NCBI GenBank assembly: GCA_964417895.1
Contig: CAYQJS010000020.1
Coordinates: 1-64,000 of the forward strand
Source of the DNA: CAYQJS01 sp964417895
GTDB lineage: Bacteria > Chloroflexota > UBA6077 > SHYK01
Length of the DNA: 64,000 bases
Reading direction: 5' to 3'
Part shown: one piece after another, positions 50,289 to 59,646 of the stretch
How positions within the stretch are numbered: the first letter of the stretch is position 1
How the letters are laid out: every line of letters begins with the position of its first letter
The notes under the pieces: generated by a model
Seen by the model: only the letters and a program-made list of their open reading frames with translations
Told to the model about the DNA's origin: nothing
Database searches by the model: none
Program-made: the position numbers and the translations under genes

Positions 50289-51179
50289 ATGCCCCTGGTA
50301 GCCGTGGATCCTCCCTTCCTGGCGGCCGGGCGGACGGACGAGGTCGCCGCGATCATCCTCGGAGCGCCGCTTGACGCCACGGAGAGCTTCCGCAGCGGGA
50401 CGCGGGAGGCCCCGCGGCGGATACGTGCCGTCTCCGACGTTCTTGAGACGTTCAGCCCGACACTTGGCTCCGACCTGGCGCAGCTCGGGCTCGTTGACTG
50501 GGGCGACGTGTCGTGCGGACGGGATGTCGATGCGGCGTTGGCTGCCATCGCCGACGCGATCGAGGAGGCGTGCGGCCATGGGCTGCCCCTGCTGATTGGC
50601 GGCGAACACACTGCCACACTCGGGGCCGTGCGCGGGGCGCTGCGACGTTATCCGGGCCTCCAGGTCATTCAAATTGACGCCCACGCCGATCTCCGGGACC
50701 AATACGACGGATTGCGCACCTCCCACGCCACGGTGATGCGTCGTATCGCCGACGCCGTTGGCCTGGATCGCATCTGCCAGTACGGCATCCGCTCAGGCAT
50801 CAGCGAGGAGTTCGAGCTGGCTCGGAGCTGCCTCCATTCGGGGGCCGACCTCGTACTCACCCGGCAAGTGCGCGACAGGATCCACACGCGTCCGGTCTAT
50901 CTCACGATCGACATCGACGTTCTCGACCCCTCTTGCGCCCCTGGGACCGGATGCCCCGAGCCGGGCGGTCCGAATTTCCGAGAGCTCCTATCGTTCCTCT
51001 ACTCACTGCAAGACCTCCGGGTGATCGCGGTGGACGTGATGGAGGTGCTTCCGGCGGCCGACGTGAACGACATTACGTCCGTCGCGGCCGCCAAGCTTCT
51101 CCGCGAAGCGGCCTTGCTTTTCGCGAGTCCAAAGTCCAAAGTCCAAAGTCCAAAGTCCAGGGCCACTCTGGATGTCTGA
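50289..51179 (+). CDS. speB: Agmatinase / ureohydrolase
   Basis: The 296-residue protein is a manganese ureohydrolase of the arginase family. Metal motifs are GGEHTATLGAVRG (His), QIDAHADLRDQYD (DAHxD) and LTIDIDVLDPSCAPGTGCPEPGG (DIDxxDP). It removes urea from agmatine to give putrescine or, as in Thermus, from aminopropylagmatine to give spermidine. The last dozen residues (SPKSKVQSPKSRATLDV) are encoded by a 7-bp tandem repeat and lie outside the fold. Confidence 0.92.
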   Translation: MPLVAVDPPFLAAGRTDEVAAIILGAPLDATESFRSGTREAPRRIRAVSDVLETFSPTLGSDLAQLGLVDWGDVSCGRDVDAALAAIADAIEEACGHGLPLLIGGEHTATLGAVRGALRRYPGLQVIQIDAHADLRDQYDGLRTSHATVMRRIADAVGLDRICQYGIRSGISEEFELARSCLHSGADLVLTRQVRDRIHTRPVYLTIDIDVLDPSCAPGTGCPEPGGPNFRELLSFLYSLQDLRVIAVDVMEVLPAADVNDITSVAAAKLLREAALLFASPKSKVQSPKSRATLDV

Positions 51180-51240
51180 GCTCGGGAAACCCGGGTTTCC
51201 CTCTACCCGGGTTGGGACCTGGGACCTGGGACCTGGGACT
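51127..51240. repeat. Heptamer tandem repeats spanning the speB/MFS junction
   Basis: AGTCCAA is repeated nearly five times around 51127-51163 and GGGACCT three times or more around 51212-51238. Between them is an 18-bp perfect palindrome (GGGAAACCCGGGTTTCCC, near 51184-51201). The first array codes for the tail of speB and the second for the start of the MFS protein. Confidence 0.85.
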
Positions 51241-52512
51241 TCGGCGATCTGGCTGTGCATCGGGGCGAGCCTTCTTCTCCGACTTGGAAACTCGGCCACC
51301 GGCGTGCTCATGGGCCTCCTCCTTGCCGAGGTCGACCGGCAACGAGGCGACGTCCCAGCTACTGCCGTCGGCCTGCTGGCCGCTAGCTTTTACCTCGCAG
51401 AGCTGCTGGGCGCTCCCTGGTTCGGAGTGTTGAGCGACCGCCATGGGCCTCGTCGATTCATGGTTGCGGGGCCTGTCTTTGGAGGCGTCGCGGTCCAGCT
51501 CATCGCTTGGCCAAGCCTGCTCCTGGGTTGGCCGCTGCTCCTGGCCGGCATGGCGCTCGGGCGCGTCATCGAGGGGCTCTCGACAGCCAGCTCTGCACCC
51601 TCCACCTTGAGCTTCCTGTCGTCCGAGACTTCGAGCGCACCGGCCGTGCGCGGGCGCGTGATGGCGTGGTTCGAGATGGCCACGGTTGTGGGGATTGGCG
51701 GGGGCTTCGTGGCCGGCGCAATCCTTTGGGACCGACTCGAGCACGCGGCGTTCGTCGCGGTCACCGCCATCTATGTCGCGAGCCTGATGACCTTCGTGCG
51801 TATACGGGCAACCAGGGCGCATGAGGCTCATGGCCCCGGCCCTGAGCCTCATGCGCTGATATCGGTGTTGCGGCGCCCCCGAGTGCTTCGCTTTGCCCCG
51901 GCGTGGCTGTGCGTCAACACCATCGTGGGCGTCTGGGGCACCCACTCCGCGTTCCAGCTCGCCGGCGAGGAGCATGCCGGCCAGTACCTGGCCGGAGGCT
52001 TCACGGGTACCAGCCTCGGCGCAGGGTTCGCCTTCTTCACCGTCGCATTCATGCTGGGTGTATATCTGTGGGGACTGGTGATCGGCACCCGCCGCAAGTC
52101 GAGCATCATGCTGCTCACGCTGTCGGGGATCTACGTTATTTGCCTGTCGCTCTTCGCCGTCAACCACATAGGCCAGATGGGAGGATTCGGCCTGGCCGCG
52201 TTCACGGTGCTGTTTGGGGCGGGGGTCGTCGTGGCGAGCGGATTTACGCCGGCCGCTCTCGCGTACCTGGCCGACCTGTCGGAGGAGGCGGTCCACCAGC
52301 GCGGCGCCACGATGGGCCTTTACTCCGTCATGCTGGGGCTGGGCCAGCTCCTGGGCGGAGCGCTGGGGGGCCCCTTCGCCGACGTGGGTGGAGTCGACGG
52401 CCTCATACTCCTGACCGCCATCCTGGGGACCGGCGCTCTCGGGACGCTCGTAGCCTTGCGACGGGATGAGGCGTTAGAGCGCAGCGGCCAGGGGGCCGCC
52501 GGCACGAATTAG
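51172..52512 (+). CDS. MFS transporter
   Basis: The 446-residue protein has about twelve membrane segments, with the first half carrying VGLLAASFYLAELLGAPWFGVLSDRHGPRRFMVAGPVFGG (the G-x-L-S-D-R-x-G-R-R loop between helices 2 and 3). It is a cytoplasmic membrane exporter or uptake carrier. The ATG 51172 lies in the heptamer repeats and inside the speB stop region, so the first 25 residues (SELGKPGFPSTRVGTWDLGPG) are repeat-encoded and the true start may be further in. Its place in the operon suggests export of a polyamine or related cation, which is inference. Confidence 0.88.
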   Translation: MSELGKPGFPSTRVGTWDLGPGTSAIWLCIGASLLLRLGNSATGVLMGLLLAEVDRQRGDVPATAVGLLAASFYLAELLGAPWFGVLSDRHGPRRFMVAGPVFGGVAVQLIAWPSLLLGWPLLLAGMALGRVIEGLSTASSAPSTLSFLSSETSSAPAVRGRVMAWFEMATVVGIGGGFVAGAILWDRLEHAAFVAVTAIYVASLMTFVRIRATRAHEAHGPGPEPHALISVLRRPRVLRFAPAWLCVNTIVGVWGTHSAFQLAGEEHAGQYLAGGFTGTSLGAGFAFFTVAFMLGVYLWGLVIGTRRKSSIMLLTLSGIYVICLSLFAVNHIGQMGGFGLAAFTVLFGAGVVVASGFTPAALAYLADLSEEAVHQRGATMGLYSVMLGLGQLLGGALGGPFADVGGVDGLILLTAILGTGALGTLVALRRDEALERSGQGAAGTN

Positions 52513-54182
52513 TCGGGGCCCGTCCCTTGTAACCTGAGAAAGGAGCCGGGGCGCGGCTGGCCGTCCTCGCCGCGCACGTCGGCGACGAGCCAAGTGGCGC
52601 CGTCAACGCCTTCCTCCACCCGAACGTAGCCGAAATTGAAGAACCCACTCTCTCGGTACAGCACCGTCGGGTTAAGCGTAGGATCGAGGGCCGTCTCCCC
52701 CCGATTCGTGCTCGCGCTCAACGGGCCGGCCATCAGCTCGTGGAACACGAGGGGCTGCCCGTCCCCATTCACATCGATGCTGTACCTTGCCGACATTGCC
52801 AGGTGGGCGTCGCCGGAAAGAAAGACGACGTTCGTTACGCCGTGGTCATCGAGGTACCGAAGCAGGTCCAGCAGCTCGCGCTCGAACCCGGTCTGGCTCG
52901 AGAAGTCCCATCTCGTTCCGTTGGCCCAGCCGTCCCTACCGAGCACCGCGGCGCCGAATCCGCCTGTGGGGAGAGAGAGGGGAACGCCGCTGCTCACCAC
53001 CTTCCAGGTCGCCATCGAAGCGCCGAGCTCGGCCTTGAGCCAGGCCAATTGCTCGCGCCCGAGCATGGTCTTCTGGTTCTCCGGCGTGTCGGGAAGCTCG
53101 TTGCGGCTTCGAAAGGAGCGTACGTCCAGGCGGAAGAGGTCCAAGCGTTTTCCCCACCCGAACCGACGGTAGATTCGGTCCTGATCAGCACGATCCAAGT
53201 CGATGGCAGAATAGGCGAAGAAGGCATCCCTTGCCGCGCGAGCCAGGTTCGAAAACCCGCTGCGCCCGGCGCGCAGCGGGTTCCAGTACGACCATCCCGC
53301 TCCGGCGTCGTTGATGATCTCGTGGTCGTCCCACTGGGCGTACATGGGCGTTGTGCGCAAGAGCTGCTGAAACTGTCCGTCACCTCGGTTGTAGCGCCAG
53401 TGTTGCCAGTACACCTCGCGCACTTCATCTGGTCGGTTCCAGTCCACTCGTGGGCTGGCGACGCTAGGGAAGCCACCGGGGATGTTGGGGGAGCTTTCCG
53501 GGTCGAGGCCCGGACACGAGTTGTCCGCGTAGATCATGTCACCGGTGGCGACGAAGAAATCCGGGGCGAGGTCGCGCATGGCCCCGAAGATGGCGTACCC
53601 GCTGGTGGGCTTGCGGCAATATCCACCACCTCCGAGGTCCCCGCCGAAGACGAACGCGACCGGCGCGGCGGCGTCGGGGCTGGGCGCCGTTCGGAACGAC
53701 CCGGTGCCACCCTCAGCGACGATACGCTCGGGGCGCTCTCGAAGCCTCTCCATCCAGACCTCGTAGACATAGAGGGTGTCGGGCTCGAGCCCGTCCAGCC
53801 GCACGGTGGCCGTGTAGTCCGACGCCTCGGACACAAAGACGGCGGCGGGCGCGAGCAACGGCCGGGGCATGCTCCCCCCCTGATACTCGACGTGCACGAA
53901 GGCGCGACCACTGGCTCGGGTCCAGACAACGGCGGTACTCGCTGTGACGTCGCCAACCGCGACCCCATGCGTGAGGGTAAGATCCGCATCCGCTTGCCCG
54001 TGAGGCTCCTCGAGGGCTTCCCCGCGGGTCGCAAGCTCGTCCATTTGCTGGGCCAGGTGTCCCGTGGCCAGCAGCAGGAACCGGCCCCAGGGCACACTAT
54101 CCGGCCCGCCGCGCAGAACGGCAGCCAGGGATACCGACAGGATGAATACAAGCAGCCCAACAGAAAGGCGCAGCTTTCCCAA
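52509..54182 (-). CDS. PhoD-type alkaline phosphatase
   Basis: The 557-residue protein has a signal/anchor (residues 5-25), a PhoD N-terminal Fn3-like domain (LTHGVAVGDVTASTAVVWTRASG), then the metallophosphoesterase core: FVFGGDLGGGGYCR, FFVATGDMIYADNSCPG, YAQWDDHEIINDAGAGW, LFRLDVRSFRS and VVFLSGDAHLAMSARYS. It dephosphorylates phosphodiesters outside the membrane. Converges on the MFS gene and overlaps its stop by four bases. Confidence 0.93.
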   Translation of the reverse strand: MGKLRLSVGLLVFILSVSLAAVLRGGPDSVPWGRFLLLATGHLAQQMDELATRGEALEEPHGQADADLTLTHGVAVGDVTASTAVVWTRASGRAFVHVEYQGGSMPRPLLAPAAVFVSEASDYTATVRLDGLEPDTLYVYEVWMERLRERPERIVAEGGTGSFRTAPSPDAAAPVAFVFGGDLGGGGYCRKPTSGYAIFGAMRDLAPDFFVATGDMIYADNSCPGLDPESSPNIPGGFPSVASPRVDWNRPDEVREVYWQHWRYNRGDGQFQQLLRTTPMYAQWDDHEIINDAGAGWSYWNPLRAGRSGFSNLARAARDAFFAYSAIDLDRADQDRIYRRFGWGKRLDLFRLDVRSFRSRNELPDTPENQKTMLGREQLAWLKAELGASMATWKVVSSGVPLSLPTGGFGAAVLGRDGWANGTRWDFSSQTGFERELLDLLRYLDDHGVTNVVFLSGDAHLAMSARYSIDVNGDGQPLVFHELMAGPLSASTNRGETALDPTLNPTVLYRESGFFNFGYVRVEEGVDGATWLVADVRGEDGQPRPGSFLRLQGTGPD

Positions 54183-54472
54183 CTCGGCGGCGCTCCTCCG
54201 ACGGTCTACACGGCACGCAAGTGTCGCACACCCGGTCCGCCACCTCCGGAAGGGCAGGTAGCCGGCGTCCCGACAGCGCGTCGGCTCAGCAGGTCAGGCG
54301 CGTTCTCTCGAGAGGACGTCAGGAAGAAGGGCCGCGGCGCCTGAAGCCGAGAGGTCTGGGAACGACAGCTGCCGGAGTGCTTGGATATGCGCCGCAACCG
54401 GCATAGGCGCGATCTTTGACCCGGCTGGTCGGCTATGGTATGAGGCGTCTACAAGATTTTCAGGAGGAAGCT

Positions 54473-56191
54473 GTGCGAGGTCGTTGCTGGGTCGTGGTCG
54501 CGGTGGCTCTAGCCGTGTGGACCTCCTGCGCGCCGGCCGCCGGTCCGGGGCCGCGGGGCGAGACGAGTCCCGGGGAAGGCGACCAGGCTCTCCCCCCAAA
54601 GACCGTCGTCATCGGCATTCAGCGGGAGCCGCACTCCCTGAACCAGAACATCACTGGTGGTGGCAGCCTCACCGCGGGCGGGGCTTCGAACGTGCCCAGG
54701 ATCCTGCACGACAACCTCGCGGTGCCGTCAGGCATGGCTGCGTACGAGCCACGCCTGGCCGCCGAGATGCCGTCGGTCGAGCGCGGGACCTGGCGTGTCA
54801 ACCCCGATGGCACGATGGACATGACCTGGAACCTTCGGCCAAACATCAGGTGGCACGATGGCGCCCCGTTCAGCAGCGCCGATCTCCTCTTCACCTTCAC
54901 GGTCCGCAAAGAGATCGGCACACGGACGGCGGGGGGAGGGCGCCCGGAACTCATGGAGTCCGCCACCGCTCCTGACCCTCTGACGTTTGTCGTGCGCTGG
55001 TCGACGGTGTACGTCCGTGCGAACGAGCCGACGGGCCTGGAGCCACTGCCACGGCACCTGCTGGAAGACGCGTACCAGCAACAGGACCGTGAGACGTTTG
55101 CCGCGAGCCGCTTTTTCACCACTGAGTTCGTTGGGCTGGGGGCGTATCGGCTGGCCGCGTGGGAGCCAGGCTCCCACATTGAGGCCCGGCGCTTCGAGGC
55201 CTACTACCTCGGGCTCCCGCCCATCGATCGAGTCGTCGTCCGCTTCGTCCCGGATCCCAACACCCTCGTCGCCGGCGCGCTGGCAGAGGCCATCGACGTC
55301 ATCGTGTCGGACGCGATTGACGCAGCGACCGGGTTGGAGGTGAAACGGCGCTGGGAGGGGACCGGGAACCAGGTACAGTTCTACGAGCTGGAGGGGCTCC
55401 ACCAGTTGGAGATGCAGCACCGCCCGGAGTACGCCCGCCCGCGCAACGGCCTCACGAATCGGACCGTGCGTCAGGCCCTGTATCACGCCGTCGACCGACA
55501 CGGACTGACGGAGGTCGTGACGAGCGGCGTGTCGCCGGTGGCCGACAGCTGGTACGCAGCCAACCACCCCCTGCGGCGTGAGCTGGAGCCGCATATTCCC
55601 CAGTTCCCCTATGATCTGGGGCGCGCCCAGCAGCTGCTGGCGCAGGCGGGCTGGGTCCGTGGGTCGGAGGGCACGCTCGTCTACACACAGACCGGCGACC
55701 GCTTCGAGACGGCCCTGATGTCCAAGCGGGGGACCGCCGACGAGCGCGCGCTGAGCGTGATGGCCGACGGCTGGAAGCAGGTCGGGGTGCAGGCGGAGTT
55801 GGACATCCTGACCTCGGCCACGCAGGACGACCGCGAGTACCAGTCAAAGCGCCCCGGCCTGTATTTTACGAGCCCCTCGGGCGTGAACTTCTACGACAAC
55901 CGCCTCAACTTCAACGCCATCACGCGCCCCGAGAACCGCTGGACAGGGACGAATCGGGGCGGCTACAGCAACCCGAGAGTCGATGCGCTGCTGGAGGCGC
56001 TCGCCGTGACTATCGACGACCGGGAGCGACTGCTGCTGCACCGCGAGCTGCTGGCGGAGCAGATGGCCGACGTGGCGCTCATGCCGCTGTTCTGGGAAGT
56101 GCAGCCGCTGCTGGTGCGCAAAGGGATCACGGGCCCCAGAATGGCGGGCAACGAGGGCACCGTCCACATCTATCAGTGGGACAAGCAGTAG
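54473..56191 (+). CDS. Peptide/nickel-type ABC transporter substrate-binding lipoprotein, paralogue 4
   Basis: The product has 572 residues from the GTG at 54473, which follows CAGGAGGAAGCT. The signal peptide ends with AVWTSC (Cys19). Family marks are RWHDGAPFSSADLLFTFTVRKE near residue 130, FVGLGAYRLAAWEPG near 218 and NRWTGTNRGGYSNPRVDALLEAL near 500. It ends HIYQWDKQ, like the paralogue at 62613 and unlike the WDVR/WDVQ group, so two subtypes occur. Convergent with the TPP enzyme gene. The 290 bp before it (54183-54472) contain no gene that I can support. Confidence 0.92.
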   Translation: MRGRCWVVVAVALAVWTSCAPAAGPGPRGETSPGEGDQALPPKTVVIGIQREPHSLNQNITGGGSLTAGGASNVPRILHDNLAVPSGMAAYEPRLAAEMPSVERGTWRVNPDGTMDMTWNLRPNIRWHDGAPFSSADLLFTFTVRKEIGTRTAGGGRPELMESATAPDPLTFVVRWSTVYVRANEPTGLEPLPRHLLEDAYQQQDRETFAASRFFTTEFVGLGAYRLAAWEPGSHIEARRFEAYYLGLPPIDRVVVRFVPDPNTLVAGALAEAIDVIVSDAIDAATGLEVKRRWEGTGNQVQFYELEGLHQLEMQHRPEYARPRNGLTNRTVRQALYHAVDRHGLTEVVTSGVSPVADSWYAANHPLRRELEPHIPQFPYDLGRAQQLLAQAGWVRGSEGTLVYTQTGDRFETALMSKRGTADERALSVMADGWKQVGVQAELDILTSATQDDREYQSKRPGLYFTSPSGVNFYDNRLNFNAITRPENRWTGTNRGGYSNPRVDALLEALAVTIDDRERLLLHRELLAEQMADVALMPLFWEVQPLLVRKGITGPRMAGNEGTVHIYQWDKQ

Positions 56192-56222
56192 CGCGGGCCC
56201 GCTACACGAATGAGAGAATGGC

Positions 56223-57818
56223 TCAGTCGAATACAGTCTGCGAGTATGGAGCCACGTCAACGAACGCCTCGATGACGCTCGGACCGCCCAGCTTCAGGCC
56301 CCATTCGATGGCGGCACGCAGCTCGGTGAGGTCGCGCGCGGATCGGCAGGGCACCCCGAAGTAGTGGGGGGGCGTAGGACTGGGCTCGCCCAGGTAGCTC
56401 CCGTGCAGGCCGTAGGCCCTCCGCTCCTGCTTGACTTTCATCAAGCCCAGCCATCCGTCGTTGAGCACGACGATGGGAACGGCCAGGTCCAGGCGCTTCG
56501 CGGTCGCTAGCTCACCGACCGTCATCTGGAAGCACCCGTCCCCCACCATGCCCACCACCGCCCGGTCGGGGTGGACAAGCTTGGCGGCGTACGCCGCGGG
56601 CATGCCGAATCCCATCGATGACCACCCATTCGTGGCCAAGCACGTCCAGGGCCGATCCGTCCGCCACTGCGTGGCGATCTGATGGGTGTGGGCGCCTACG
56701 TCGTACGCCAGAATGCCGTCTTCGGGGAGGATCTCCCTCACGGCGTCAATGACCTGATGCGGCCCCAGTCCGTCGCAGTCGGGGCGAAGGGCTCGTTCAA
56801 GGGCCGCGCGGTGCGCTTCGAACTCCGCCGGCGACCAGTCATTGGGTACGGGGCTCAGCTCGGCCAGGGCGTCCACCGCCCGATCCATGTCCCCACTCGC
56901 GTTGAGCAGCATGTGCACGTCGGGCCCGGCCTCCGCCTTCTCGGTGCTCACGTGGATGACTGGCGTGCTGCCAGTCCACTCTTCGTAGTTCATCTCGATC
57001 GGGTCGTAGCCGATGGCCAGGATGAGGTCCGCTCGTCTGACGAACGCCTGGACGTCTGTCCTGCGTGCGCGCCCCAGGACGCCGCACCAGTTGGCATGGC
57101 TCTCGGGCAGAAACCCCTTGGCGTGCAGCGTGGAGACAAAGGGCACCCCCTGCTGCTCGACGAAGCGGAGCAGCTCCCCAGCGGCGCGACCGCGCGTGAA
57201 GCTGAGTCCGGTCACTACGAGCGGCCTGCGGCTCCGCCTCAGCGCTGTCATCACCTCCGTGGCCACTCGCTCGGTGATATCCGGAAGCGATGTTGGATCG
57301 ACCGAGCCCAGAGGCTCCCTTGGATCGGAGGCCTCGCTCACGTCCTCCGGTAGGTCCAGGTGCACCGGGCCCGGCGGCTCTGCGCACGCCAGCGCCAGAG
57401 CCTCATTCAAAGTGCTCGCCACCCGGCCCGCGCGAAGCGGGAAGCTGCCCTTGGTGAGCGGCTGAAAGAGGACGTGGTGGTCGATGCGCATCTGGACGCG
57501 CCGGTCGAGCCAGGGCGTCGGCACGTTGCAGGTGATCGCGAGCACTGGATCGCGATCGAGCCAGGCTGCCCCCACGCCGGTGGTCAGATTCGTTGCGCCG
57601 GGCCCCAGGGTTGCCACGGCCACGCCCGGTGTGCCCGTCAGGTGGCCCACCGTCGAGGCCATGAATCCGGCGGACGTTTCGCTAGCCGTGAGGACGAACC
57701 GGACGGAGCTATGGCGGAGCGCCTCGATGAGGGGCAAGACCGGGCCGCTCGGAATCCCGAACACCCAGCGAACCCCGGCCTGTTCGAGGATGCTGACCAT
57801 CAGCTCCGCGTTATTCAC
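56223..57818 (-). CDS. Thiamine pyrophosphate-binding enzyme, acetolactate synthase-like, copy 2
   Basis: The 531-residue protein has the ALS/benzoylformate decarboxylase layout. The PYR domain has TASETSAGFMASTVGHLTGTPGVAVATLGPGATNLTTGVG (catalytic Glu near residue 47) and the PP domain has GDGCFQMTVGELATAKRLDLAVPIVVLNDGWLG (ThDP-Mg motif near 437-470). GTG 57818 is the start. The first residues are NNAELMVSILEQAGVRWVFGIPSG, normal for the family. It lies between two binding-protein genes and may supply an oxo-acid step, but the substrate is unknown. Confidence 0.88.
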   Translation of the reverse strand: MNNAELMVSILEQAGVRWVFGIPSGPVLPLIEALRHSSVRFVLTASETSAGFMASTVGHLTGTPGVAVATLGPGATNLTTGVGAAWLDRDPVLAITCNVPTPWLDRRVQMRIDHHVLFQPLTKGSFPLRAGRVASTLNEALALACAEPPGPVHLDLPEDVSEASDPREPLGSVDPTSLPDITERVATEVMTALRRSRRPLVVTGLSFTRGRAAGELLRFVEQQGVPFVSTLHAKGFLPESHANWCGVLGRARRTDVQAFVRRADLILAIGYDPIEMNYEEWTGSTPVIHVSTEKAEAGPDVHMLLNASGDMDRAVDALAELSPVPNDWSPAEFEAHRAALERALRPDCDGLGPHQVIDAVREILPEDGILAYDVGAHTHQIATQWRTDRPWTCLATNGWSSMGFGMPAAYAAKLVHPDRAVVGMVGDGCFQMTVGELATAKRLDLAVPIVVLNDGWLGLMKVKQERRAYGLHGSYLGEPSPTPPHYFGVPCRSARDLTELRAAIEWGLKLGGPSVIEAFVDVAPYSQTVFD

Positions 57819-57924
57819 CCTTGGGCTCCATCGCTCCCCCTACGGCCCGCCTGCAAAGATTACTCGTTGCACCAACCCGAACGCGCGCATATGATCGCCC
57901 CACAACCCCAGTAAGAGGTGGTAG

Positions 57925-59625
57925 ATGGCTCTCGTGGCGCGATCTGGTCTGGCGCTTCTGGTGGTGGCCATCATGGTAGCGGGGTGCGGGGCGCCCCCGG
58001 GCCCGGGCCCTCAGCCTGGAGGCACGGAGTCCCAGCGATCGTCCACCGGCAAGAAGCGGTTCACCGCCGCCGTGCTCAAGCCCGATCTTACGTCCCTCCG
58101 TCCGTCGGTGGACAGCGGCTCCAACCGCGTCGTGGAGCTGATCCACGCCGGGATGGCACGCACCGACGAGCGAAGCGGCCTGCACCCGCAGCTGGCGGAG
58201 GAGGTGCCCACCCTGGAAAACTACCTGTGGCAGGTGCTCCCCGACGGGCGCATGTCAATGACCTGGCGCATCCGGGCCGACGCCCGCTGGCACGATGGCG
58301 CACCCATCACCTCCGCCGACTTCGTCTTCTCGGCCGAGGTGGAGCAGGACCGGGAGATCGCCTGGCGCCGCGACGCCGGCTGGGCCGCCGTCGAGGGCGT
58401 GGAAGCGCCCGACCCACGCACGTTCGTCATCCGCTGGTCGACGCCCTACATCGAAGCCGACGCGATGGCGGCTTCGTCGGAGCGATTGCTCCCAGAGCAT
58501 CTCCTCGAGCGGACCTACAGGGAGAACAAAGCGGGTCTCCTCGAGCATCCCTATTGGACGAACCAGTGGGTGGGCGCCGGCCCCTTCAGACTGCGCGAGC
58601 TGGTACAGGGAAGCCACCTGCTGCTCGAGGCCTACGACGAGTATGTCTTGGGGAGACCGAAGGTCGCCGAGATCGAGGTCAAACTCATCCCCGACTCGGC
58701 GACCCTCGTCGCGAACATTCTCGCGGGCGCGGTGGACCTGACGCTGGGGCTGACGCTCGCTCCCGACGAGGCGGCGAACCTGCGTGCCCAGTGGCGCGAC
58801 GGCAAGGTCATCACGAGTCCGTACTTCGGCAGCACGGTCGCCGTCTTCCCAAAGCTCCGCAATCCCAGTCCCGCCATCGTCCTCGACGTCCGATTCAGAC
58901 GGGCGCTCCTGTACGCCATCGATCGCCAGGAGATGGTGGACACGATCCTGGTGGGGCAGAGCGCCATCCCCCACAGCATCGCGGCAGTCCCGACGGTCCC
59001 GCAGGAGGAATTCCAGGCCAGCGTCGTCCGCTACGACTACGACCCGCGGCAGGCGGCACGCCTGCTGGAGGAAGTGGGCTACCAGCGTGGGCCGGGCGGC
59101 GTCTACGAGGACGCAAGTGGGCAGCGACTCTCCCTCGACATCTGGGCCATCCAGGAGGAGCAGGAACGCGCGAAGGGCATGCTCTCCGTGGCAGACTACT
59201 GGAAGCGCGCGGGGATCGACGCGCAGCCGGTGGTCGTCCCTCCGACCCAGGCCAACGCCGAACTGTTAACCACGTTCCCCGCGTTCATCGTGCGTGGCGG
59301 GGCTGGCGGCGGCATCAGCGCCATTCAGCGCTACTACCACGGTGTCGGAATTCCCTCGGCGCAGACGCGGTTCAGTGGCAACAACCACGCACAGTACAGC
59401 AGCCCGGAGCTGGACGGCCTCATCGACCGGCTGATGGTGGCGATTCCGCGCGGGGAGCGCATCGAGGCCCTGAGGCTGGTGCTCCGCCACCTGACCGACC
59501 AGGTCGTGGGCATGGGCCTGTTCTACAACGTGGACAACGCCATGGTGGGTAACCGGCTCGTGGACGTCACACCCAGCAACCATGTGTCGCGCGGCTGGAA
59601 CGCGCACCTCTGGGACGTACGGTGA
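57925..59625 (+). CDS. Peptide/nickel-type ABC transporter substrate-binding lipoprotein, paralogue 5
   Basis: The product has 566 residues. ATG 57925 follows AAGAGGTGGTAG. The signal ends VAGC (Cys21). Marks are RWHDGAPITSADFVFSAEVEQDRE near residue 122, WVGAGPFRLRELVQGSH near 213 and SPELDGLIDRLMVAIPRGERIEALRL near 492. It ends WNAHLWDVR, like paralogue 1. Convergent with the Rieske gene, 21 bp between stops. Confidence 0.93.
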   Translation: MALVARSGLALLVVAIMVAGCGAPPGPGPQPGGTESQRSSTGKKRFTAAVLKPDLTSLRPSVDSGSNRVVELIHAGMARTDERSGLHPQLAEEVPTLENYLWQVLPDGRMSMTWRIRADARWHDGAPITSADFVFSAEVEQDREIAWRRDAGWAAVEGVEAPDPRTFVIRWSTPYIEADAMAASSERLLPEHLLERTYRENKAGLLEHPYWTNQWVGAGPFRLRELVQGSHLLLEAYDEYVLGRPKVAEIEVKLIPDSATLVANILAGAVDLTLGLTLAPDEAANLRAQWRDGKVITSPYFGSTVAVFPKLRNPSPAIVLDVRFRRALLYAIDRQEMVDTILVGQSAIPHSIAAVPTVPQEEFQASVVRYDYDPRQAARLLEEVGYQRGPGGVYEDASGQRLSLDIWAIQEEQERAKGMLSVADYWKRAGIDAQPVVVPPTQANAELLTTFPAFIVRGGAGGGISAIQRYYHGVGIPSAQTRFSGNNHAQYSSPELDGLIDRLMVAIPRGERIEALRLVLRHLTDQVVGMGLFYNVDNAMVGNRLVDVTPSNHVSRGWNAHLWDVR

Positions 59626-59646
59626 GGCCCGTGGCGGGCTCCCGGC

